Of a stretch of DNA of 50,676 bases, positions 41,926-49,613 are shown in pieces. Made by a program: the position numbers and the translations under genes. Position 1 is the first letter of the stretch. Each line of letters opens with the position of its first letter. The DNA lies in the NCBI GenBank assembly GCA_040877415.1, contig JBBDNV010000194.1, forward strand, positions 1 through 50,676, given 5' to 3'. A model generated the notes under the pieces. The model was not told where the DNA came from, did no database searches, and worked only from the letters and a program-made list of their open reading frames with translations. This stretch comes from JBBDNV01 sp040877415 (lineage in GTDB: Bacteria > Planctomycetota > Planctomycetia > Pirellulales > PALSA-1355).

Positions 41926-43044
41926 ATGCAACGCATCACTGCCCGTGCGGCAGACGAGTTTGCCACCATCAGCCGACGAACCTTGATCAAGAGCCTGGCC
42001 GCCGGGGTGCCGATCGCGGCTTTGGGCGGCAGCAGGGTGCTGCCGGCCCTGGCAGCCGCCGAAGTCGACTTGCCGGCGCCCCAGTACGTCGAGACCAACG
42101 CAATCCGCATGGCCGTGTATGAAGCGGGCAAAGGATTGCCGGTTGTCCTGTGCCACGGTTTTCCCGAGCTGGCCTATTCCTGGCGCCATCAGCTTCCCGC
42201 TTTGGCCAGCGCCGGCTATCACGCCCTTGCGCCCGACCAGCGCGGCTACGGACTCACCGAGCAGCCCGCCCAGATCGACGCGTACACGATCGTGCACCTG
42301 TGCAACGACCTGGTCGGGCTGCTGGATGCCAAGGGGATCAAGAAGGCGGTTTTTTGCGGGCACGATTGGGGCGGGATTGTGGTGTGGATGATGCCGCTTT
42401 TGCATCCCGATCGCGTGGCCGGCGTGATCGGCGTCAATACGCCGCTCATGCGGCGCACGCCGGTGCCGCCCGTCCAACTGCTGCGGCAAATCCGCGGAGA
42501 CGACAACTATATTGTCGCCTTCCAGCAGCCCGGCGTCGCCGACAAGGCGCTTTCGGCCGACGTGCGCAAGACGTTCACGCTGCTCATGCGCCGCGGCGGG
42601 CTGTTCAACGCCGAAGCCTTCGCCAAGCTGCCGCCCGACGCGCCCGAACGCAAGTTCCAATTGCTCAAGATGCTCGCGGCCCCCGTGGAAAGCTACACGG
42701 GCGAGGTTTTTCTCACGCCCAGGGAGCTGGACTTCTTCGTCGATACCTACACCAAAACCGGATTCACCGGCGGGATCAACTGGTACCGGAACATCGACCG
42801 CAATTGGGAGCTGACCAAGGATCTCGAATACAAGGTAAACGTGCCGAGCCTGTACGTCGGGGCGGCCGACGACGTCGTGTTGCCCCCCTCGTCGGCAAAC
42901 GGCATGGAGCACTTGATCGCGGACCTCGAGAAAACCACGATCGCCGATTGCGGACACTGGACGCAGCAGGAAAAGCCCGAGGAGTTCAACCGCGTCGCGA
43001 TCGACTGGCTCAACCGCAAGTTCGGCAGCGCGGCAAAGACTTAA
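41926..43044 (+). CDS. Tat-exported alpha/beta hydrolase, epoxide-hydrolase-like
   Basis: The 372-residue protein starts at an ATG with AGGAG 7 bases upstream. It has a Tat signal (ISRRTLIKSLAAGVPIAALG, SRRTLIK as the twin-arginine motif) followed by an alpha/beta-hydrolase domain. LCHGFPELAYSWRHQLPAL carries the epoxide-hydrolase HGFPE motif, GHDWGG carries the nucleophile Asp in the nucleophile elbow, and the C-terminal DCGHWTQQEKPEEFNRV carries the catalytic His. The Asp nucleophile and HGxP oxyanion motif fit an epoxide hydrolase. Export via Tat implies a folded periplasmic enzyme. It lies 63 bases upstream of the exported VOC gene, so the two are probably cotranscribed. Confidence 0.9.
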   Translation: MQRITARAADEFATISRRTLIKSLAAGVPIAALGGSRVLPALAAAEVDLPAPQYVETNAIRMAVYEAGKGLPVVLCHGFPELAYSWRHQLPALASAGYHALAPDQRGYGLTEQPAQIDAYTIVHLCNDLVGLLDAKGIKKAVFCGHDWGGIVVWMMPLLHPDRVAGVIGVNTPLMRRTPVPPVQLLRQIRGDDNYIVAFQQPGVADKALSADVRKTFTLLMRRGGLFNAEAFAKLPPDAPERKFQLLKMLAAPVESYTGEVFLTPRELDFFVDTYTKTGFTGGINWYRNIDRNWELTKDLEYKVNVPSLYVGAADDVVLPPSSANGMEHLIADLEKTTIADCGHWTQQEKPEEFNRVAIDWLNRKFGSAAKT

Positions 43045-43107
43045 CGAATCGAGCGGCGAATTGGCGGCGATGTGAATCGATTCACCAAACCGAAAGGACG
43101 ATTGGCC

Positions 43108-43998
43108 ATGCCGTCATATCTTCTTGGCAGCGCTCTTCTAGGCGGTGCGGCTTTCGCTCTGCTGGCGACCTCCCTTGCCTCCGCCAAGGTCGACATCCCC
43201 AAGCTGATGCTTCGGCCGTCGGTCAACCTCGTGCTCTCGGTCGCCGACGTCGAGAAGTCCAAGGAATTCTATGGCGAGGTACTCGAGTTGAAGCCGATGC
43301 CGAACCTGAATCTTCCCGGCGGGTTCGTCATGACCCGCTACCAGGTCGGCACCTCCGAAATCAAGCTCTTGCACAGCGGCGCGACCCAAAAGACGGAAAC
43401 CGGCAAGGTCGACGAAGCCATCGGCATCCGCCGTCTGACGTTGTTCTTTCGAGACGCGAACGGTTTGGCCGACCGGTTCAAAACGCACGACCTTCCGGCT
43501 CCCCAGTTCGCAACCGAACCGGCCGCAAGGGGCTGGACGCGCGCCATCGCAAGCGATCCGGACTCTAACGAGATCGAGCTCGTGATTCCCGCGGCCCGAG
43601 CGCCCGAGCGGGTGTTCAACAACATCGAGCTCCGATTGACGGTCGGCGACGTCGAGAAAAGCCGCGCGTTTTACCGCGACTTCGTCGGCTTTGAGGAGCT
43701 CAAGCCGGCCGAGGGCGCGGAACTTTTTGGCTATCGCCACGGAAACACGACGATCTGGCTGGGCCGTTTCCGCGCAACCTTGCCAAAACATTCGGGACGC
43801 TGGGAAAAGGCGCATGGCATGCGGTACATCCAGTACATCGTCAGCGATCTCGACGCGGTCAGCGATTTTGCCAAGGCCAGCGGCGTGACGATCGACCAGC
43901 CGATTTTTCCGCTGGGTAAGCTCGCGCGCATCATGTTCATCGCCGATCCCGACGGCATCATCAACGAATTCGTCGGCCTGCCGAAAGCGGCGAAGTAG
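43108..43998 (+). CDS. Exported protein with two VOC (glyoxalase-like) domains
   Basis: The 296-residue protein has a signal peptide (SYLLGSALLGGAAFALLATS) and two tandem VOC modules: VNLVLSVADVEKSKEFYGEV at about residue 31 and IELRLTVGDVEKSRAFYRDF at about residue 170. Each has the pattern of glyoxalase/dioxygenase folds. Possible metal ligands are the Glu of SDPDSNEIELVIP (first module) and of DPDGIINEFVG (second), with others in the beta strands. The substrate is unknown; extracytoplasmic VOC proteins are unusual. AAAGGA lies about 6 bases before the ATG at 43108, and an in-frame GTG lies at 43072. It follows the Tat hydrolase. Confidence 0.85.
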   Translation: MPSYLLGSALLGGAAFALLATSLASAKVDIPKLMLRPSVNLVLSVADVEKSKEFYGEVLELKPMPNLNLPGGFVMTRYQVGTSEIKLLHSGATQKTETGKVDEAIGIRRLTLFFRDANGLADRFKTHDLPAPQFATEPAARGWTRAIASDPDSNEIELVIPAARAPERVFNNIELRLTVGDVEKSRAFYRDFVGFEELKPAEGAELFGYRHGNTTIWLGRFRATLPKHSGRWEKAHGMRYIQYIVSDLDAVSDFAKASGVTIDQPIFPLGKLARIMFIADPDGIINEFVGLPKAAK

Positions 43999-44206
43999 CA
44001 ATCCGTCACGCCGCCGTTCCCAAGGGCGCCTATTGCGTGCGCGTCGCGTCAACAGTCACGCATGGGCATCCCACCACGGCCGCACTCGACGATGCAGCGC
44101 GCGGTACGCCCTCAAAAGACCGTTCCGGCCGAGCCCGCCAGTTCGTACCATACACCAGTGCGCTTTTTGCGGGTCCAAACCGGCGCCCGCGCGAAAGGAG
44201 AGCCGA

Positions 44207-45736
44207 ATGCCGCCCACGACCACCGAACCGATCGCCGCGCTCAACCCGTTTGATGAACACAACGAGCAATTGAAGGCCAACGTTCATCCGCCGGATTGGG
44301 TCAACCCAAAACCGGCGGGGCGGTACAACCTGGTGGTGATTGGAGCGGGCACGGCCGGCCTGGTGACGGCGGCCGGCGCGGCCGGACTCGGGGCGAAGGT
44401 GGCGATCGTCGAACGCGCGCTCTTGGGCGGCGACTGCCTCAACGTCGGCTGCGTTCCGTCGAAAGGCGTGATCAGCGCGGCGCGCGCCGCCGCCGCGGTT
44501 CGCGATGCCGGAGCTTTTGGGGTTGAGGTTCCCGACGGCGTGCGCGTGAATTTCGCCGCCGCGATGCGGCGGATGCGGCGCCTGCGCGCCAGCATCAGCC
44601 CGGCGGACTCGGCGAAACGCTTCAGGGACCTCGGCGTCGACGTTTTTTTTGGCGACGCGCGATTCGAGGACGACAGGACGATCGCCGTCGACGCGAGCCG
44701 GCTGAGCTTCAAGAAAGCCGTGATCGCCACGGGCGGCCGCGCCAGGGCGCCGTCGATCAAGGGCCTCGACGGCGTCGAGTACCTGACCAACGAGTCGGTC
44801 TTTTCGCTGACCGAGTTGCCGCGGCGATTCGGCGTGATCGGCGGCGGCCCGATCGGCTGTGAGCTGGCCCTGGCGCTTGCAAATTTTGGCTCCCAAGTGC
44901 ACCTCTTCGCGAGCGAGCGCGGCTTGTTGCCCAAGGAAGATCGGGACGCCGCGGCGGTCGTTCGCCGGGAATTTGAAAGACGCGGCATACGCATCTACAA
45001 CACGGCCCGGCGTCTCGCCGTCGGCAAAGCCGCGGAGGGGATTCGGCTGGTCGCCGAGGGAGACCGCGCACACGACGTCGTCGTCGACAAGCTCCTGGTG
45101 GCGGCCGGCCGCGTGGCGAATGTCGAAAACCTGAACCTGGAGGCCGCCGGCGTACGGTACGACGCCAATGGCGTGACGGTGAACGACCGGTTGCAGACAA
45201 CCAATCCGCGTATCTATGCCGCGGGCGACGTATGTTCGCGGTTCAAATTCACGCACGCCGCCGACTTCATGGCCCGGATCGTCATCACCAACGCGCTGTT
45301 CATGGGCCGAGCCAAGGCCAGCGCCCTGACGATTCCGTGGTGCACTTATACATCGCCCGAAGTTGCCCACGTGGGCCTTTCCCAGCGCGAGGCCGGCGAG
45401 CGAAACGTTGCCATCGACACGTTTACCCAGGAGCTGGCCGACGTGGACCGCGCCGTTCTCGACGGCGAAACCGAGGGTTTTGTGAAGGTGCACGTGAAGA
45501 AGGGCACCGATCGGATTCTTGGCGCGACCATCGTGGCGGCGCATGCCGGCGACATGATCTCCGAAATCACGCTGGCCATGAAGCACGGCATCGGCTTGAA
45601 GAAGATCGGCGCCACCATTCATCCCTACCCGACTCAGGCCGAAGCCATCCGCAAGCTGGGCGACGCCTTCCATCGAACCCGGCTCACGCCGTTTGTGCGG
45701 TCGTTGTCCGCGCGCTGGCTGGCGTGGACGCGCTAG
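44207..45736 (+). CDS. Mercuric-reductase-like FAD/NAD disulfide oxidoreductase
   Basis: The 509-residue protein has an FAD-binding YNLVVIGAGTAGLVTAAGA and the redox-active CLNVGCVPSK (C-x4-C). The second dinucleotide fold is RFGVIGGGPIGCELALALA, followed by IYAAGDVCSRFKFTHAADFM and the C-terminal dimer domain with IHPYPTQAEAIRKLGD. This is the class I pyridine-nucleotide-disulfide oxidoreductase family (MerA, dihydrolipoamide dehydrogenase). It lacks the C-terminal cysteine pair and the N-terminal heavy-metal domain of MerA, so mercury reduction is not supported. AAAGGAG 6 bases before the ATG at 44207 fixes the start. It is convergent to the AtuA-like gene, 11 bases apart. Confidence 0.9.
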   Translation: MPPTTTEPIAALNPFDEHNEQLKANVHPPDWVNPKPAGRYNLVVIGAGTAGLVTAAGAAGLGAKVAIVERALLGGDCLNVGCVPSKGVISAARAAAAVRDAGAFGVEVPDGVRVNFAAAMRRMRRLRASISPADSAKRFRDLGVDVFFGDARFEDDRTIAVDASRLSFKKAVIATGGRARAPSIKGLDGVEYLTNESVFSLTELPRRFGVIGGGPIGCELALALANFGSQVHLFASERGLLPKEDRDAAAVVRREFERRGIRIYNTARRLAVGKAAEGIRLVAEGDRAHDVVVDKLLVAAGRVANVENLNLEAAGVRYDANGVTVNDRLQTTNPRIYAAGDVCSRFKFTHAADFMARIVITNALFMGRAKASALTIPWCTYTSPEVAHVGLSQREAGERNVAIDTFTQELADVDRAVLDGETEGFVKVHVKKGTDRILGATIVAAHAGDMISEITLAMKHGIGLKKIGATIHPYPTQAEAIRKLGDAFHRTRLTPFVRSLSARWLAWTR

Positions 45737-45747
45737 CCGGAGAAGGA

Positions 45748-47559
45748 TCAGCGCGCGCTGACCTTGGCGGCCCGTTGTCGAACGTCGTCGGAGGCCGTTT
45801 GGCCGGATAACAGAGATTGAGGTATTTCGACCATCCGCGAACGCAGGTACTCACCGAGACTCTTGGCTTGTGGGTCGAATCGAACCGACGACGCCACGCC
45901 GTCGCCCAGCAGACCCACAACGACGAAGTTCAACGCTTTCAAATTCGGCAGCTCGTAGCGGCGGACTTCCAAGCCGGCAGCTTCGCTGACGAGCTGCCCA
46001 AACCGCTGGGCCGTCAGAAACGACTCGAGCCACGCGTAACCCTGGTCATCGCGCGCCCAGACTCCGACGTTCGCGTTGCCCCCTTTGTCGCCGGACCGCG
46101 CTGCGAACAGGGCGCCCAAAGGCGCCGCACGCGCCGGCCCCGCGGCAACGCTCGGCATCTTCGGCGGTTTTACGTCCACGCGAACACTGTCCTGGCCCGC
46201 ATCGATCGGCGGAACCGCAATGCGCGTTCCGTCCTCCAACACGACGGCGTGCTTGGGAACATCGGCCGGGACCAACGTGGGCCAATAGACCCCGAAGGGA
46301 GTCGCATCGGTCGGCGGAGTGGTGCAGAAGAAGCCGGGATAGCTGGCCAATGCCATTTCGATCACCGGGCCCGAAAAGGCTCGACCCACCAGTTTGGCGT
46401 CCTGCCCCTTGACGGTCACTTTCATGAGCGCGGCCGCTTCTTGATTCGTCTTGGCGTCGGGTTTGTCGGTGCGTGCCAGGTCGACGTCGAACGCGTCGAA
46501 CCGCTCGACGTCGATCGCGCGTCGCAGGGTCCGCTCGACCAAGGCGGCCTTCTCGTCGATATCGAGACCCGTCAGGACGAACGTCATCTGGTTGCGGTAG
46601 CCGCCGAGATAGTTCAAGCAGACCTTGACCGTCGCAGGCGCCGGCTCGCCGCGGACGCCGGAAATCCGCACGCGGTCGGGACCTTCCTGGTCCAGCCGGA
46701 TCGTGTCGAATCGGGCCACCACGTCCGGATTGGCGTAGGCCGGCTTGTCGATTTCGTAGAGCAACTGGGCCGTAACCGTGCCCACCGAAACCAGTCCGCC
46801 GGTCCCGTCGTGCTTGGTGATGACGCTCGATCCGTCCTCGTACATCTCAGCGATCGGGAAGCCCGGGTATTCCAGCCCCGGCACTTCCTGGAAAAACGCG
46901 TAGTTGCCGCCGGTACATTGGGCGCCGCATTCCACGACGTGTCCGGCGACGACGGCTCCGGCCAGGCGGTCCCAATCGTTCTTCTTCCAGCCGAAATGCC
47001 AGGCGGCCGGGCCGACAACCACCGAAGCGTCCGTGACGCGCGGACAAACGACAATCTGGGCTCCCCGGTTCAAGGCCTCGACGATGCCCCAAGCGCCCAG
47101 ATAGGCGTTGGCCGTCAGCGGCGTCGCCCCGAGCTCGCCCAGCGGCATGCCCGTGTCGAGATTCTCGAGCTCGTGACCCGCTTTTGCGAGCGCCTCCAGC
47201 TCGCCCAGCAGGTCGTCGCCCTCGATGTGCAGGATCTTGGCCTTCAGGCCCAGCCGGTCGCAGAGCGCTCGCAGCTCGGCCGCGAGTCCCCCCGGGTTGA
47301 GTCCGCCGGCGTCGGTGACGATCTTGATGCCGCGGTCGAGCGCTTCGCCCAGGACGTCCTCCATCTGCTTCAGAAACGTCGTCGCGTATCCCCACGACGC
47401 GTTTTTTTGTTGAGCCTTCCACAGGATCATCATGGTCAGCTCGGCCAGGTAATCGCCGGTCAAAAAGTCGATCGGCCCGCCGGTGACCATCTCCCGGGCA
47501 GCCGCCAGACGGTCGCCGTAGAAGCCGGAACAATTCGCGATTCGAAGCGGTGCGGACAT
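45748..47559 (-). CDS. atuA: AtuA-like protein (DUF1446 plus C-terminal domain)
   Basis: The 603-residue protein begins with the AtuA core: RIANCSGFYGDRLAAAREMV, IDFLTGDYLAELTMMILWKA, KIVTDAGGLNPGGLAAELRA, CPRVTDASVVVGPAAWHFGW and HVVECGAQCTGGNYAFF. It ends with the AtuA C-terminal module (PLGALFAARSGDKGGNANVG, LNFVVVGLLGDGVASSVRFD). AtuA is required for acyclic terpene (citronellol/geraniol) utilisation in pseudomonads, but its reaction is not settled. I chose the ATG at 47559; the frame opens upstream to 47730. It lies 65 bases downstream of the biotin carboxylase gene, with a carboxyltransferase gene before that, so the three form one operon. Confidence 0.9.
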   Translation of the reverse strand: MSAPLRIANCSGFYGDRLAAAREMVTGGPIDFLTGDYLAELTMMILWKAQQKNASWGYATTFLKQMEDVLGEALDRGIKIVTDAGGLNPGGLAAELRALCDRLGLKAKILHIEGDDLLGELEALAKAGHELENLDTGMPLGELGATPLTANAYLGAWGIVEALNRGAQIVVCPRVTDASVVVGPAAWHFGWKKNDWDRLAGAVVAGHVVECGAQCTGGNYAFFQEVPGLEYPGFPIAEMYEDGSSVITKHDGTGGLVSVGTVTAQLLYEIDKPAYANPDVVARFDTIRLDQEGPDRVRISGVRGEPAPATVKVCLNYLGGYRNQMTFVLTGLDIDEKAALVERTLRRAIDVERFDAFDVDLARTDKPDAKTNQEAAALMKVTVKGQDAKLVGRAFSGPVIEMALASYPGFFCTTPPTDATPFGVYWPTLVPADVPKHAVVLEDGTRIAVPPIDAGQDSVRVDVKPPKMPSVAAGPARAAPLGALFAARSGDKGGNANVGVWARDDQGYAWLESFLTAQRFGQLVSEAAGLEVRRYELPNLKALNFVVVGLLGDGVASSVRFDPQAKSLGEYLRSRMVEIPQSLLSGQTASDDVRQRAAKVSAR

Positions 47560-47624
47560 GAGGATTCTCTCTCGGTCGTCAATAGCCCCCAAAACGCAAG
47601 CCGGCGGCGGACCGCCTGACGGAC

Positions 47625-49613
47625 TTACGTGGATTCTTCGATCACGGCCAACACCGTGCCGCCGTCGACCTGGGTGCCCGCCTCGACGTGGATTTCGACG
47701 ACGCGGCCCGACAGCGGCGCGGAAATCCAATGAAAGACCTTCATCGATTCGATCACCATGAGCACGTCGCCGGCCGCCACGGTATCACCCTTTTTTACCT
47801 TCACTTCATTCACAACGCCAGGCAGCGGCGCCGCCAGCGAACCGGCCGCGGCTTCCTCCTTTGGGACGGCAAAACGCGGCAGCTCCACCAGGACCGAGGC
47901 CCCCAGCGGGCTGTCTACGTAAAAGGTGTCGCCACATTGGTGGACGTCGTAGGTTCGCCGGATGCCGGCTACCTGCATCTGGATTTGCCCCGGCGCGGCG
48001 GCTTCGACGCGGACGTCCCCTTGCTCGCTGCCGTCGATGCGAAGTTGCAGGCCGCCGCGGTGGAAGCGGTATTCAACGGCGATCTCGCGCTGGTGACCCC
48101 GGAATCGAGTTTGCTCTAGCTGCGAGGGATTGTTTCGCCACCCGGAAGGAGCCAGGCCCAGCACTTTCGCCTCGCGCCGTCGCCGGGCTTGCGCAGCCAG
48201 GGCCGCCGCGGCGGCGTGCAATCGCTCGGCATATTCGTCCCCCAACGGCGCGGCGAGCGCGGCCGGGTCGTGACGTTTTAGAAAATGCGTGTCGGTCTGG
48301 CCCCGCAGGAAATCGGGATGCTCGAGCGTGCGCACCAGCAGCTCGCGATTGGTGCGCAGACCGTGAATCTGCGCACGCCGCAGCGCGTGGCTCAGGCGCC
48401 GGGCCGCCTCGTCGCGCGTGGGAGCGTGCACGATGATTTTGGCCAGCATGGAATCGTAGTATGGCGAGATCACGGCCGTCTCGCCGATCGCCGAATCGAC
48501 GCGGATGCCCTCTGCCGCCGGCAAGCGAAAGCGGTGCAGCTTTCCGGCCACAGGGAGAAAATCCTGCCGGGGGTCCTCCGCGTACAGTCTGGCCTCAATG
48601 GCATGACCGCGCATCGCCACCCGCTGGATTTCCGCGGGCAGCGGCTCGCCGGCCGCCACCAGGATTTGCAGCCGCACCAGGTCGAGACCGGTGATGCATT
48701 CGGTCACCGGATGCTCGACTTGCAGGCGCGTGTTGACTTCCAGGAAATAGAACTTGCCCTCGGGCGTGAGCAAGAACTCGACGGTGCCGGCATTGACGTA
48801 GCCGATTTCCCGGGCGGCGCGCAGAGCCGCGCCGGTCATGACGCTGCGCAATTCGTCGTCGAGCGCCGTCGAGGGCGATTCTTCGATGATCTTTTGATGG
48901 CGCCTTTGGATCGAACACTCGCGCTCGAACAGGTGCGCGACGTTGCCGTGCGTGTCGCCCACGATCTGAATCTCGACGTGCCGGGCCGCCTCGACGTACG
49001 GCTCGACGAAGAGCGCTGCGTCGCCGAAGGCCGCTTGCGACTCCTGCCGCGCGATCTCCAGAAGCGAGGCGAACTCGGCCTTCTCGCCAGCGACGCGCAT
49101 GCCCCGTCCGCCGCCGCCCGCCGAGGCCTTGATGAGCAAAGGCCAACCGAGCGATTCCGCCTGGCCCAGCACCCCCTCGGCCGATTGATTGCCGACCTCG
49201 ACGCTCGCCAGCACCGGCACGTCGGCCTTCTGCACGCGCCGCTTGGCTTCGATCTTCGAGCCCATCGCCTCGATCACTTCCGCGGGAGGACCGATGAACG
49301 CGACGCCGGCTTCCCGGCAAGCGCGGGCAAAGGCCGCGTTTTCGGCCAGAAAACCGTAACCGGGATGAATGGCGTCGCTGGCGGTCTTGCGCGCGGCCTC
49401 CACGATGGCTTCGATGCACAGATACGATTCACTCGGACGCACGCCCCCCAGCGGCACGACTTCGTCCGCTTCCTGCACGAACGGCGCATCGCGATCCGCA
49501 TCCGACGAGACCGCCACGGTCGCGATGCCCATCTCCCGGCAGGTGCGCATAATCCGCCGCGCGATCTCGCCGCGATTGGCAATCAGGATCTTGTTGATCG
49601 ATAGTGGGGTCAT
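47625..49613 (-). CDS. Acyl-CoA carboxylase biotin carboxylase/BCCP subunit (AtuF-like)
   Basis: The 662-residue protein has a biotin carboxylase domain: INKILIANRGEIARRIMRTC, KIEAKRRVQKADVPV, KASAGGGGRGMRV for the ATP-grasp glycine loop, FFLEVNTRLQVEHPVTE-type YFLEVNTRLQVEHPVTE. It ends in a biotinyl domain with VMVIESMKVFHW. The biotinylation motif is ESMKV rather than the usual EAMKM, and the lysine is kept. It fits 3-methylcrotonyl-, geranyl- or propionyl-CoA carboxylase alpha subunits. The ATG at 49613 overlaps the carboxyltransferase stop by one base (TGATG); a GTG lies at 49616. Its neighbour is AtuA-like, so a geranyl-CoA-type substrate is plausible, but not proven. Confidence 0.92.
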   Translation of the reverse strand: MTPLSINKILIANRGEIARRIMRTCREMGIATVAVSSDADRDAPFVQEADEVVPLGGVRPSESYLCIEAIVEAARKTASDAIHPGYGFLAENAAFARACREAGVAFIGPPAEVIEAMGSKIEAKRRVQKADVPVLASVEVGNQSAEGVLGQAESLGWPLLIKASAGGGGRGMRVAGEKAEFASLLEIARQESQAAFGDAALFVEPYVEAARHVEIQIVGDTHGNVAHLFERECSIQRRHQKIIEESPSTALDDELRSVMTGAALRAAREIGYVNAGTVEFLLTPEGKFYFLEVNTRLQVEHPVTECITGLDLVRLQILVAAGEPLPAEIQRVAMRGHAIEARLYAEDPRQDFLPVAGKLHRFRLPAAEGIRVDSAIGETAVISPYYDSMLAKIIVHAPTRDEAARRLSHALRRAQIHGLRTNRELLVRTLEHPDFLRGQTDTHFLKRHDPAALAAPLGDEYAERLHAAAAALAAQARRRREAKVLGLAPSGWRNNPSQLEQTRFRGHQREIAVEYRFHRGGLQLRIDGSEQGDVRVEAAAPGQIQMQVAGIRRTYDVHQCGDTFYVDSPLGASVLVELPRFAVPKEEAAAGSLAAPLPGVVNEVKVKKGDTVAAGDVLMVIESMKVFHWISAPLSGRVVEIHVEAGTQVDGGTVLAVIEEST

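Noticed and set aside
44207..45736. Mercuric reductase
   Set aside because: The C-terminal cysteine pair and N-terminal metal-binding domain are missing; only the general disulfide-oxidoreductase fold is supported.
45817..47619. Long plus-strand ORF opposite the AtuA-like gene
   Set aside because: The product has no recognisable domain and is rich in Arg, His and Gly; the minus strand carries a full AtuA-like protein.
48285..49604. Long plus-strand ORF opposite the biotin carboxylase gene
   Set aside because: It mirrors a real gene in high-GC sequence and its translation shows no motif.
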